From Ochromonas danica (Eukaryota > Sar > Chrysophyceae > Chromulinales > Chromulinaceae): 64,000 bases of DNA. Position 1 is the stretch's first letter; each line of letters begins with the position of its first letter. The DNA lies in NCBI GenBank assembly GCA_015146655.1, contig VKHL01000018.1:212063-276062 (forward strand). Reading direction: 5' to 3'. Under the pieces are notes generated by a model, which did no database searches, was not told the DNA's origin, and saw only the letters and a program-made list of their open reading frames with translations. The position numbers and the translations under genes are program-made. This document shows positions 10,331-21,681 of the stretch, in pieces.

Positions 10331-12178
10331 CTACTCATCCATGGCGTCGAGTGGGTCAGGAACGAGAACATCATCGATAATTTCTGACGTGTTCAACTCA
10401 GCAAGGATGCCATCTGTGTCTTTCGAGTCTTCGTCGTCTACAACTTCCGCCTGCTGCGTTGACGACTCAATTGGTTCTTCCTTCCTACTACCAGCCGCCG
10501 CCTCTTCGATCGCTTGGGTAAAGGAAGAAGCATTGCCCACAACAGGAGTGGAAGGTGGCAATGATGAATTCAGGTCTTGGCTGACAGCAGCCTCGTCGGT
10601 CCCGTCCACACCAGGTGTTTGCTGGGCAGACGATTTACTCGAACTGCGACGTCGACCATTCTTCTTCGAGGACGATCCTCCTTGAAGCGCTCCGCTCGCA
10701 TCTTCTTCAAACAAGGCGATGCCTCTCTTCAACTGTTTTTCGTCATAATCCTCTTCGTCTCCATCCTCCCAGCCGATGCGATAGAGCTGGTCATCGGCTC
10801 CTTCCTTGCTCGGAGGTGCATATTGTGTCACCTCTCCTTTGTAAAGGCGCTTGCTTCGACCAGAGCCGAAGTAGGCTGCCACCTTCGTGCCCACTGCTGG
10901 ATGGTCCTTCGTCCACTCCACTTCCTCTTCCTCCTCCTTAGTTGCCACTTCCTCCAGGCTTACCGCCTCCACTGCAGAGGCATTCTTTTGCTCAGATTTG
11001 GGTTCTAAGTCGGAGCTAGAATCAGATTCATGTTGAGGTTGCGATTCCACTGCAAGGACTTGAGGCTCTTCTAATGTAAACTCAGCCTCTTCTGCTGCTG
11101 CTTCCTTCTGGTTTGAGCTCTCTCCATCGTCTCCTCTTCTGGCAACCTTGTTATAGAGGGCGCGGCCCTTTTGTAACTGCCTCTCATCATAATCTTCCTC
11201 GTCGCCATCTTCCCACACGATATGATACAGTTGGTCCTTCTCTTCAGGAGCAGAGGGAGGAGCATACTTGGTCACCTTCCCTTCGAAGAGAGATTGCACA
11301 TTTCGCTTGCCTTTCACCACTGAGAAATAGAAAGCAACATTGGTGCCGACGGAAGGGTGATCAGTAGTCCACTCGACGGGCTCGCTTTCGACCGCCTCAC
11401 TCTTCTTCGCCTTTCTCCCACTGGTGGGCTTCTTGGCCTTCTTGGCTGGGGAGAAATCCAGGGTTCTTTCCGCACCAGAGTTGCGACGCTTTTTTCTTTC
11501 TCCGTTTGTAGTAGGATCCTTGGTCGCTTGCTGCTCAGTAGATTGCTTGGGTGTGGCAGCTTTGTTCGAAACGTCGTTGCAACTGTCAACCAAGAATTCC
11601 ACAAATCGCTTGCCTGGTACACTCAGAGCAGATTCAGGGAAGGGATGAAACAAGGACATTTCAGACTCCTCAGTTGATTCAGGGAGAGTGTTCAGTTGGC
11701 GGAAGACGATCTTGACCTTGCCAGCTTCTTCAGGCAGTCGGAAGAGCAGCTCGAGGGCCTCGATGACGGAGCGACGAGTCTCGAGATTGGAGGACGCCAA
11801 CAGCTCCTCGGAAAACCCTGCTACTGGCTTTAAAACGTTCGTCTGAAAGAAGATTCCACATTTGTTGAACATGGAGTCAGGCACAAGGGAGCGCGCATTC
11901 TCGAAGACCCTCCTGTCTCCTCCCTCAATAAAAGCCAGTCCAGCGGAGGAGATCACCTGAGGAAGCAGCTCACAGTCAGCATTCTCATAGGCTAACTTAA
12001 AGACATAGGTCTCAGTTGACTGTGTATAATCCGCCAGGATCTTCGCCATCATTTCCACCACAAGGATTCGATTCTCCAACAAAGAAACATTTTGATACTT
12101 CCTCCAGAAGTTGATTGCTGTAAAGTAAGGCTCACAATAGAGCTGCATGCATCTACACAAGGGAGTCCAAGTAGGCAT
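10331..12178 (-). CDS. protein with helical N-terminal region and two Tudor-like modules
   Basis: 615 aa from ATG 12178, no intron. Residues 1-190 are mainly helical with no family I can name. The middle is basic and nuclear-looking (KKRRNSGAERTLDFSPAKKA). Two copies of an about 75-residue module follow: VEWTTDHPSVGTNVAFYF...QLYHIVWEDGDEEDYDERQL and VEWTKDHPAVGTKVAAYFG...QLYRIGWEDGDEEDYDEKQL. The pattern V-G-x-V-A, aromatic, then Y-x-I-x-W-E-D-G-D-E-E-D-Y matches Tudor/chromo-barrel-like folds that read histone marks or DNA lesions. An acidic and Ser-rich tail ends the protein. Its role is probably chromatin-related. It shares a 232-bp divergent promoter with the subtilase. Function is inference. 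Confidence 0.75.
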   Translation of the reverse strand: MPTWTPLCRCMQLYCEPYFTAINFWRKYQNVSLLENRILVVEMMAKILADYTQSTETYVFKLAYENADCELLPQVISSAGLAFIEGGDRRVFENARSLVPDSMFNKCGIFFQTNVLKPVAGFSEELLASSNLETRRSVIEALELLFRLPEEAGKVKIVFRQLNTLPESTEESEMSLFHPFPESALSVPGKRFVEFLVDSCNDVSNKAATPKQSTEQQATKDPTTNGERKKRRNSGAERTLDFSPAKKAKKPTSGRKAKKSEAVESEPVEWTTDHPSVGTNVAFYFSVVKGKRNVQSLFEGKVTKYAPPSAPEEKDQLYHIVWEDGDEEDYDERQLQKGRALYNKVARRGDDGESSNQKEAAAEEAEFTLEEPQVLAVESQPQHESDSSSDLEPKSEQKNASAVEAVSLEEVATKEEEEEVEWTKDHPAVGTKVAAYFGSGRSKRLYKGEVTQYAPPSKEGADDQLYRIGWEDGDEEDYDEKQLKRGIALFEEDASGALQGGSSSKKNGRRRSSSKSSAQQTPGVDGTDEAAVSQDLNSSLPPSTPVVGNASSFTQAIEEAAAGSRKEEPIESSTQQAEVVDDEDSKDTDGILAELNTSEIIDDVLVPDPLDAMDE

Positions 12179-12410
12179 GGTGCCGTGTTTAGTTCCAAAA
12201 CAACACAATCCAACTCGTCGATTTCCTCATCATCCGCCACAACGAGCAGGGACAACAACAGTTCCTCGTCAAGTTAACGGCTAGTCCTTTAACTTCACTC
12301 CCTTCGTTTCAGTTGAGAAAAGGTGAGATTTTCAAAAGTCGACTTGTTTGGCCAGTACGGTGGCGTGTGGGAAAGCATGGCGCTTTGAGGACAAATACGA
12401 TGAATTAAGA

Positions 12411-15166
12411 ATGAAAGGGAAGTTGACAAGCACGATCCTATCCCTATGCCTGCTTCTCAGATTCGCTTCTTCGTCAATTTATCTTGAAGTCTCAAACCTT
12501 CTGAAGTCTCGCGCACAGTAAGTGACCTCTGTGACGATCTCTGTGTCAACTGCTCACTCACACTCTAACTGTGCAGTACCTTCCACCCCTCTGCTGACCA
12601 CTTCCACACTGCTGTACAAGACTATGAGAGTCATGTAAGGAGTAGCTCTGTTCACTCCGCGTCGGTCGTTCATCCCTTCGTCGTGCAGCTGGCCCCCACC
12701 TGCGACCACCTCTGCCATGAGGCCGTGGCGCAGGAGGTCGGGGGACAACAAGGCAGATATGAAATCCTTTCTGAAAACTACGCTATCGTGTCCTCTAGTC
12801 GGCTGTCGCTTGAGACTTTCTCCTCTCAGCATCCCGAGATGGTGAGAGACTACATGGTCATGCTCCCGGAGATGAAAGTGCACCGTGACATTCGCCACTT
12901 TGCCACTGACACTGCCAATGTGGCATGTGGGAAGAAACAAATAAGTGGCATTCGCTTGGCTTTCCACTCCCTCGCTTCTGAGGATGCGCACCGGGTCATT
13001 GCCTTCCTGCGTGCCTTCGAGCATCGCCATAAAGGCAAAGTGCGCCTTGGCCAGATTGACGATCCCATTCCAGAAGGAGAGACACTTTACTTCTCTCTCG
13101 ATGTCGATAATTGTGGGTTGATGGCTGAGTTGGCAATGGAGATCGCTCGCAGGCCAGAGGTCGTCTATATCGAGCACAAGAAGGCGATGGTGACCTTCAA
13201 TCGATGGAGCAAGGGCCTCTGCGATGTGGGAAACACGCTCTACACACCATTGAATAATAACAACTTCACTGGGTATGGTGAAGTTGTGGGCATTGCAGAC
13301 ACAGGGCTGGACATGTTCAACTGCTATCTGTATGACCCCGACCACAACGTCTCCTACAGCACCTCCACGGACAAGACCAAGATCTCTGTCAATACTGCGC
13401 ATCGCAAAGTCATACAGTACGTTGCTTATGCTGACAATAAGGAGAATGCTGAGGGCCATGGTACCCATGTGTCGGGGTCTGTGGCAGGGCTGGCCTATGA
13501 GAACTATGGAGACTACCAGCGATTCAATGGCATGTCTTTCAATGCCAAGATCGCCTTCTTCGATATTGGCAAGAATAACACTTCTTACCGCACTGTGAGT
13601 ACACCAGATAACATCAACACTCACATGCTACAAGTCATGTACGCAGCTGGTGCCAGGTATGCACAACAGCTACATAAATACAATACAGTCCTACAATACA
13701 GTGATGCTGACTCTTGCTTTGCATGTGTTGGGAATAGGATATTCTCTAATTCTTGGGGAAGCGAAGGCGACAATTCGTATGACACGCAAGCTCAGCAGGT
13801 GGACCAGTTCATGTTTGACTATCCCGATGCTCTGGTTCTCTTTGCTGCGGGCAACAACGGCACCACGCCTTCCGCCACCAATGAGGTGAAGTAGTTGTGC
13901 ACTTTGATTCGACGGTCTCTTAACGATGATGTTGATCAATAGGTGAGCTCTCCATCCACGGCGAAGAACTGCCTCACAGTTGGCGCGGCCAGCAATGATC
14001 ACGAGTCTTGGCAGGCCGTGACATCCGGGACTGTGTCTGATGCCGCTGGTATCGACGGGGTTGCGTACTTCTCCTCGCCAGGGCCCACCGCGGATAATCG
14101 CCTCAAGCCAGACGTTCTCGCCCCAGGCTTCTATGTTTTCTCTGCCAAGGGCACTGGAACGGCTACCGAGTATTTCTGTGCGATCGACGGGAAGTCTGGT
14201 ACCTCCATGGCCACGCCCACGGCCGCCGGCTTCGCCCTGAAGATCAGACAATATTTTATGGAAGGCTATTATCCAAGCGGAGTGCAGAATGCCTCGGCAG
14301 CGTTCATTCCGTCAGGCGCGTTGATAAAGGCAGTGATGATAGCCTCTGCGCAGCCCATGAAGTACTTCCTCTACTCCGCCTCCAACTATGCCACCTTGTC
14401 TGGCTACCCTTCCATCTATCAGGGCTATGGGAGGATTGAAATGTCTGCGGTACTGCAGTTTGGAAGCCAAGCGACGATGAATCCTCTCAATCTCTTCGTG
14501 GTGGGCTCCAAGAACAGCTCCTATCCCCACTACACTCAGTTCCTGGGCACCGGAGGGGTAAGACTCTACACTGTCACTACTTCGGGTGCTTCAACAGTGA
14601 GGGTTGTGTTGTGCTACACGGATCGAAGTGGAAGCGCTGCATCTGACACCACGGGCATGAAGAACAGACTCACTCTCTCTGTCACAGGCAATGACGGCTC
14701 CAGCTACACGCCGTACCGATATGGTGTCTATCCCTATTCCAATGTGCAAGTCATCGACATCACTTCGTCGACCAGCACTGTCTACACGATCAAAATAGTA
14801 GCCACCTCTCTTTCCGCCTCCCCGCAGGCCTTTTCTTTGGTGGCGGTTAGCAACTCTACCACCTATCTGGCCGATGGAGAGTCCAATGCCGTTGATCGAT
14901 CTTATCATTATGGTTCAGATTCTCTATCGCATTCTGCAACTATATATGTTATCGTTTTCACGATCGTCCTAGCTGCAATGATTGTCTTTGTCTGTTATGT
15001 GCGTGGTATTTCCCAAGCCCGCAATGCTACTCTTCTCAATCCAGCCAATTATGCTAATGAGTCCACCTACAGCTTCGACGTACCTGATGAAGATGAAGGT
15101 CAAAAACCCACCCTCTTCAATCGCGTCTTTGGCGGAGGTAGAAAACCAGGTGTTGTGAGGTCATAG
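12411..15166 (+). CDS. membrane-anchored subtilisin-like serine protease (S8)
   Basis: Four exons: 12411-12517, 12577-13656, 13738-13885, 13943-15166; phases close to 852 aa. A signal peptide (MKGKLTSTILSLCLLL...) leads into a pro-region, then the S8 catalytic domain with Asp about 277 (VGIADTGLD), His about 330 (GHGTHVSG), oxyanion Asn (AAGNNGT) and Ser about 533 (GTSMATP). A beta-rich C-terminal region follows, then one transmembrane helix (IYVIVFTIVLAAMIVFVCYV) and a cytoplasmic tail of about 60 residues. The intron at 13657-13737 lacks a stop and would insert 27 residues before the conserved FSNSWGSEG if retained; removing it restores the canonical spacing. It is probably a secretory-pathway or cell-surface processing protease. 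Confidence 0.93.
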
Positions 15167-15527
15167 TGGGTGTCAGTGCGTTTTCTTTCGGAGTTAATGC
15201 CCCGAGATGCTCTTCTCTGTTTGGTGAGTAGTATTTGTACTTGATAGGTAAAAGTCTTGTATAGGAGTGCAATGATGGTATAATGCACATTGTTTTTCTT
15301 CCCTTAGTCACACGTAATGTCAAAAATAACGAAATACTGATAGCTTGCACTGTATTCCATGGAATTCCATGGCAATACTTACGGCCACAGCGGAAATTCT
15401 CTGCTCTGCCGTGCTGCTGGTGCGCTTCCTTCTTGCAACCTTGGACCAGTACAAAGCACAACACATTCAACACCCCTTTCATTTCCACATATCGTCCACA
15501 GTCAAGTCATTCAATACTCTGGAAGAT
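15167..15527. other. intergenic, subtilase to globin
   Basis: No separate gene. It contains the subtilase 3' end and probably the globin 5' leader. An upstream ATG at about 15369 in frame with the globin would add a hydrophobic extension. Confidence 0.45.
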
Positions 15528-16444
15528 ATGGGTAGTACAGTATCTACCACTGCTGTTCAAGTGCAGGAAGAAGTGACAGGGAAAGAGAAGGACAAGGTCT
15601 CCTCCAAATCCCAACAACGAGTCATGGCCACGGAGGAGGACATCGTCGCTCTGCTCTTACCCCTCTATTACACGCGGGAGCCAATGACGGCTGACGAGCG
15701 AGAAGCTGCGGTTCGTGTGTGGAAGCTGATAGTGAAGAACCAATGCCAGCATTTTAACACGTACAAAGCAGCGAATCCCAATCGTGTCAAGACTGTGGCC
15801 GAGTTCTTGCACATTACCTTCTACGAGCGCTTGTTTGAAATGCACCCGTCTTGTCGCAGCCTTTTCACTCGCGACATCAGCAAGATGAATCTGATCCCCA
15901 TGGTGTCGCTGTGCTTGACGAAGTTGGACGACTTGGACAGTCTCAAGCGCTCGCTGGCCAATCTCGTCAACGTGCACAATCACATTGGCGTCAAAGCCGT
16001 GGAATGTGAGCCTCACATTGTCTTTCGTTTCTTCTCTTCTCTTGTGCTTATACGAGGCCTGTTGTGTGATATGTTGTAGATGGCATAGCTGGAGAGGTCT
16101 TGCTGCATGCCATTAAATCCTGTGTGGGCCCGGCAGAGTACACAGAGGTTGCGCATCGTGGGTGGACCAAGATATACTCTGCTATGTTGGCAGTGATGGT
16201 CCCTGAAGTCGTCAAGTTCGAATTGAGTCACAAGGCAGAGGCACAGCAGACGTTGATAAAGCGCTCCAGCATGGCCAGCCAGAGCCTTCGCTCCTTCTCA
16301 GACGTGATCTCCAAGGCCTCTCAAAGCAACCTGGCAGTCCCCCAAGTTGTTCAGACCTCAGTCACTTCTCTTGTAATGGACTATTCCAGTGGAGGAATGG
16401 CGGCAGAGAAGGTTCAAACTCGCCCTGAAGAGTCTGTCATTTAG
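15528..16444 (+). CDS. single-domain globin with C-terminal extension
   Basis: Two exons, 15528-16005 and 16080-16444, GT-AG, 280 aa. The globin core is visible: a helix with W and I followed by FYERLFEMHPSCRSLF (B-C region), a helix with LTKLDDLDSL, the proximal-His region VNVHNHIGV (H-x3-GV) and GEVLLHAIKSCVG followed by WTKIYSAMLAVMVPEVV (G-H helices). This resembles the FHb/neuroglobin-like lineage. Globins bind heme for O2 or NO chemistry. The distal position does not read as an obvious His. If translation starts at 15528, the N-terminus is MGSTVS, compatible with N-myristoylation; an in-frame ATG at about 15369 would instead add a hydrophobic leader. The roughly 90-residue C-terminal extension is Ser/Gln-rich and unassigned. 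Confidence 0.82.
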
Positions 16445-17736
16445 ACCTCTTCCCCTCTCCTCCCTCCAATATCAAGCAACTTATTGTGGTTGAACCTGAG
16501 TTATTATTTGATTTTATTCTATGTGGGAGTGTTTAGCTTTCGTTTTGCTTGAAGAATTTGATCCGCTTTTGAATCATGCGACTGCATTATATTATCTTCC
16601 TCTCGCAAGAAGTGCTGGCCAGGAGACTTCTCTTTATTTGGTATCATCTTTCTCATATCGCATTCCTTGCTGGTGGAAGCTCCATGTACCAAGTGGATGC
16701 TTCTATTACCAGGGAAATCTTGTCGTTCTGGCAAAGTCTGCTCGTTGTGCTGCTTGATGATGCGCTCGCTGTTAGAATTCGGCTCGCTTGTTCGCTTGAT
16801 TCATTGATTGTTTTATTGTCGCGGTGGCAAACCAATGCATCAAATGAAACTATCGTAAGATAGTTTGTTTTGAAGTTTGACTAATTGGTTTGATCTGGTA
16901 GTTTAGTGTTATTATGCATCATCAGGTTATTTTGTTGGATTCGCTTGAATGGATGGAAATACACTGTCGAAACATGTACAGTATACAGTATAAACAACAC
17001 GACAGTTTAGTCCTTTCACATTATCTGACATCTGATGCATAAGTTACAATATGATGCATCTATAGCGTTGGGATGTATCAATAACATTGTGATGTGTAAA
17101 TTGCTTCTTTCATACATGTTGGTGGAACTGTTGGGAAGTTGTATTCTCAGTGTCTTTGTCATTTCCTTGCTTCTTCCTCTGTGTAGATGAGGATTTAATT
17201 TAAGAGTATTTTTGTGTGAAGGGCAAATCCATAAGAGCCATTACCTCCAGCATCATTAGCTAATGTGAGAGTAGTATTTGTGGACCAGTAGACTACCCGC
17301 AGACAACACGGTACAACAACAACAAAACTAAGCTAGACAAGCAGTCTAGGTACAAGCCGTCTACAAGTAACCAGTACCACCACTGTTACCACTGACAACA
17401 GGTCAGAAAGGTAACAATGGAGAAGAGAAAGACGGTGGAGGATGCCATATGATTTAACTCAATTAATTTCAACGACGAAACCGCCCAAAATGCGAAATCA
17501 AAACATCGAAATATCGAAATATCGAACTCTCGAAAAGAAGCAACACTTCGTGAACCCCCTTGCCATGTTCCGTTGCCCAATAGATCGAGTTTAAAGTCCC
17601 AAAAGAAGAGTTGAGCTCGGAATATGGAAGTCTTCAGAATTTGAAGTCAGAATATGGAAATGCTGGAATTGGTGGAATCCACTCTCCCGGGTCTGCATCT
17701 CTTGCCCCATCCACAACCAAATCCAACACCAAGTTG
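16445..17736. other. 1.3-kb stretch without a supported gene
   Basis: AT-rich compared with its neighbours. It contains a perfect 8-bp stem hairpin (AAACTATC/GATAGTTT, about 16848-16867), four occurrences of an ATGCATC/GATGCAT motif between 16830 and 17060, and TAGTCTAG-type motifs at 17280-17360. A 95-codon frame at 16576 has no family features and I do not call it. The proximal part of the CREG-like promoter lies at its right end. Confidence 0.5.
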
Positions 17737-18490
17737 ATGATGATCCTCTCCATTGCCACCTTGACTTTGCTATTGCTCGCAGTGACTGCCGTCTTTGGTC
17801 AAGACGACAACCGCAAGCCTCCCTTTTGGAAGAAAGCGGAGACTGCTCGCTGGCTGGCTCACGAGAACTTGTGGGGCACCTTCTCCACCTCCTCTTTGCA
17901 CCTCAACAAGCAAGCCTGGGGTCAGCCCAAGTCCTTCGTGGACGGATCGAATTCCAACAGCACTGGCGTGCTCTACTTCTACGACAGCGACATGGACGTG
18001 TCTGTTCAGGTGAGATCGCCTGCATGTGTCTAACGGCTAAACCTCGCTCACAGTGCTCTGGGCTCCACAGGATGCCAACGCTGACTCCAGAGTTGCCTTC
18101 AGCCTGTCCATGGCTCAGCAGAACCTCTGCCCTGTGGACAAGCTGGACCCTGAGGATCCGCGCTGCGCTCGCGTCGTCTTCTCCGGCAACTTCGTCGAAG
18201 TGACTGACCCTGCCGAGCTTTCCGTAAGCCCAACTCACTCACTCTCGCACTGGACTGATATTCATGCTTGGGTTGTTGATGATTAGTTCGCTAAGCAGGC
18301 TCTCTTCGAGAGACATCCCGCGATGGAGACCTGGCCAACCGACCACGACTGGAAGGTGCACACCATCACCTTGAGCGAGATCTGGCTCATCGACATCTAT
18401 GGCGGAGCCGGAACTGTGGACATCAGCGAGTACTATGCCGTCGATGTGACTGCTCTGCGTGCCGCGAAGACTCTCCCTGCCAAGATCTAA
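17737..18490 (+). CDS. CREG-like secreted glycoprotein (FMN-binding split-barrel fold)
   Basis: Three exons: 17737-18009, 18071-18223, 18287-18490; phases close to 209 aa. The first in-frame ATG gives a clear signal peptide (MMILSIATLTLLLLAVTAVFG). The mature region follows CREG: ARWLAHENLWGTFSTSS, a DG...STGVLYFYDSDMD segment, then the cysteine-containing signature DPEDPRCARVVFSG and a C-terminal block with WLIDIYGGAGTVDISEYYAV. CREG proteins have a flavin-reductase-like barrel that usually does not bind FMN and live in the endo-lysosomal/secretory system. The frame extends upstream of the ATG for 42 codons without another ATG, so an additional 5' exon cannot be excluded. Confidence 0.85.
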
Positions 18491-18734
18491 GCTGTAGCTG
18501 CTGCTGCAGTGTCAAAAGCCAATCCATGACTTTGTCGCCGAGTGCGACCAGTCTGTCTGCTTAACAATAATCTGAAGCTGTTTGCTTCATCGTCTTAGTT
18601 TTCATTTGAAGGCGTGAGTATGGTGCGGCTAAAGCCATAACATCGTCACACTACAGTATGATAACTCCCCACAGCTGCGCTCGAGCTGTGCAGGACAAAT
18701 TGATAATTACACGACACAGCACAGTGAAAGTCGA

Positions 18735-21437
18735 TTAGCGTCCGACACGCATGAGTTCGGCATAATATCTATCGGGCAGATGGTCGGGCACCATAGTGGA
18801 GGAGACAGTGATCTGTGTGAAGAAGTCCAGGTCTCGCTCGAACAAGTTGTAGACAAAGCGACTTCGAAGTCTCTCGCGCACTGCTCAAACAAGATCAAAC
18901 AAACCATCATGACCATTATCCGTTATCTGCATTGCAAACAAAGTGTCTAAGAGGAAGAGTCTCCCCTACCTTTGGCAGTGCGAGCGATGTGAACGATTCG
19001 CCCCGGCAGGAACAGTTCGTGCTCCAACTTGTCCAGTCGAGCTTGCAGAGTATCCTACCAATCCAATCCAATTCATTCATTTAGCACAACAACGACAGAG
19101 GGGAAGTGGTAGAAGGCAAGCATACCTTGAACTGCTGCACCTGCTTCTTGAAGTCGGACTCGGGCTCCTGACCGACCGGGTACATCAACTCCTCGCTCGA
19201 GACATCATGGAACAGAGCCTTCATGATATAAACCTTGTTTATCCGCGCTCTAGAGATGGCATCCAAAACCTGATTGCGGAGGTTACAAAGGGATCGAAAG
19301 CTGAGCCTGCTGACCACGTCGTTGTCCAGCACGAGGGAAGTGACGAAACTCTTCACATCAACACAGCTTTGGCGATCTAGCACTGATGCAGGCGTACCAT
19401 ACGCCATGCATTGCAAGTTAGGATGTTCATGTCTCAACATCATCGCCAGCAGAATCGCCGCCCCTGCGCCGAGACTGTGTCCCACCACCGTGAGACGGTA
19501 ATGTCCGAACTTAGAAAGGTCCTCTGTCAGAGGTGTGTTCATGTTTGGTTGAGAATGATGACCACTGGGATCATGGTGTGAAGTAGTGGAATAGATCTTG
19601 CGAAGAATATCCAGGCGATCTAACTCTGTTCGAATGCGATCGGCTGCGCGCACCATGCCGCTGTGTGCCCATCTGTTTTTACCGTCAAATCCCCACTTCT
19701 CACCCATCGCCGACAACTGCACACAGTGTAATATCTCGGTCAACAGAGACAACAACAAGCTGTCAAGCAAAGAGCAGGGGGGGGGTAACTCACCTCACAG
19801 GGCTCGAAAGTGACATCCGTGATACAGTCTTCCAGAGACAAAGTGCCTCGAATACTGACCACCACCCACTGCCTGGCATGGTCCAGGAATATTCCAAAAG
19901 GCTTCATGTAGGTATCATTGACAAAGGAGGCATGGAGCAAACTGCTCTCTCCCGCGTCAATCAGATTGGTGAAGATGTGCATGCCCACGTAATGCAATCC
20001 GCAGCAGTTGTCGCCCACGACTTCAGGCTTGTAGGGGACATCGCCACCACGGCCTTTGCCAGGGAGAAAGCTGGTCAGACAGGTACGACCTCCTCTACAA
20101 CACCTTCCGCGAAAGGAGCAGCAGAGGCGGCACAGTCCAGTGCATGGATGAACATAGAGAGCCATGAGATGAGTGTACATGGCCAGGGCATAGATGCTTC
20201 CACGAAACCAAGCTGATTCATCATCAACATTACGGTTTGTGATAGCTTCATCCACCTGCTTTGATCCCATTTCCAGGTCTGAAGTCATGCGTTTATGGTA
20301 GTATTTCGTTTGAGAGGTTTGCAGGCCTTTGGTCGAGTCTGTGAGACTGTCCTGACTCGTTGAAGACTTCGAAATAAGAGGACTGGATTGAACGGGATGG
20401 TGTTTGCGATATTGTCTTTGCTCAAGACGAACTAAAACAAATCCTGCCACCACATCAGACGCCACCACGTCGAGGAATCCTTGATGGTGGAAGAATTGCA
20501 TCAACGCTTTGGCCACCTCGTCGAACCCCTGGACAAGGCAATGGCAATCAATGCACCTATCAGAGAAGCATGGCATTCAAATGTAAGCAGCGGTATGACT
20601 CACATCGTTGATTTGGCTGCCGCCAAAGAGGTTGCAGGACAAGATCTGCACGCTGCGAGTCAATTGCTGGCAGCGATTGGCCCAAGCGACCCACGCCTCC
20701 ATCTCATCTTGCATGACCTGATCACACCACAGAAATTAGCCCATCCTCTCATATCAGATCAGATCAGATCAAGAAGATTGACGCAGGTTACGGTACCTCT
20801 TCCGGCGAGCTGTCGAGGGAGGAACTGGAGCGCAAGAGACACGATCCGCAGCAGAAATAGAGAATGCTGTCGAACAGCTGCGAGGCAGCGACGATGGCAA
20901 TGAAGATCTGCCTCAGCCCTTGTGAGTCGAAGGTGTCATTGCACGGCATGCCCGAGTGCGCGGCGATGGCGATGATGCCGAAGATCGAGCAGGCCGTCTG
21001 CATGAAGATGAGCGCGATGCGAGTGGTCAACAGAGAGCCGAGCTGCTTCCGCTCTGACATGGCCGTGATCGACCCTATCCGCATCCAACACAAACCAAGA
21101 CAAACCAACACATAGCGCACACAGATGGTGAGGTTATGTTGACAGACTAATGGACTGAGAGAGAAAGGTTAGAGTCACTCTGCACACCTTGTAAAGAGAC
21201 GTATATAATAAGAATATCACAAAGAATATCTGCCACGAAAACAATGATAGAGATGAGCAAATAGGCCTCAAGCAGCCATCCTCGGTCACAGTCGGACAAA
21301 AAGGAATACGACGTGCCGTAGACGGCGGCGATCAGACCGGTCCACAGAATGCGACTGATCAAGGAGAATAGCGCTGGACAAGATAGCTCATCTCCTGAAA
21401 CATACCAATAGCGATTACAATATCGTAGGTGAGGCAT
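18735..21437 (-). CDS. sn-1-specific diacylglycerol lipase (DAGL-type, four TM helices plus lipase class 3)
   Basis: Seven exons: 21437-21188, 21074-20797, 20717-20604, 20528-19794, 19734-19126, 19054-18970, 18880-18735; phases close to 738 aa. The N-terminal part has hydrophobic helices (LFSLISRILWTGLIAAVYG, LLISIIVFVADILCDILII, RIALIFMQTACSIFGIIAIAA, IFIAIVAASQLFDSILYFC), a DAGL hallmark. The lipase domain follows: VVVSIRGTLSLEDCITD, VGHSLGAGAAILLAMML with nucleophile Ser about 546, LDNDVVSRLS with the catalytic Asp, and a C-terminal MVPDHLPDRYY with the likely His about 724. DAGLs hydrolyse diacylglycerol at sn-1 to give 2-monoacylglycerol in membranes. A Ser/Thr-rich insert with Lys and Gln lies before the catalytic domain. 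Confidence 0.9.
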
Positions 21438-21681
21438 GGCTGGAGATCAGATCATTCCTTTCTTTCTTTTTCCCACACTGACCCACCAACCCAAACCCGT
21501 CACGTCGACATATTATTGCGATGCGTTGGAACACACAGGTTGAGTCTTTAAAGTGCTAAATATCGAGTAATAACTACCTTTCTACTCTCCAAGAAGTCGC
21601 ATATCAACTTCAGCCTTCTGCTTGCTTCGCTTTCATCAACAAACTGCTCGGTTTGGCTCTTTCCGTCAATACACGATAATC

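Noticed and set aside
13657-13737. 27-residue insertion in the subtilase before FSNSWG
   Set aside because: GT-AG ends and restoration of canonical S8 spacing show it is an intron.
16576-16863. 95-codon frame downstream of the globin
   Set aside because: No domain, no codon or composition signal, and located in AT-rich sequence; likely chance.
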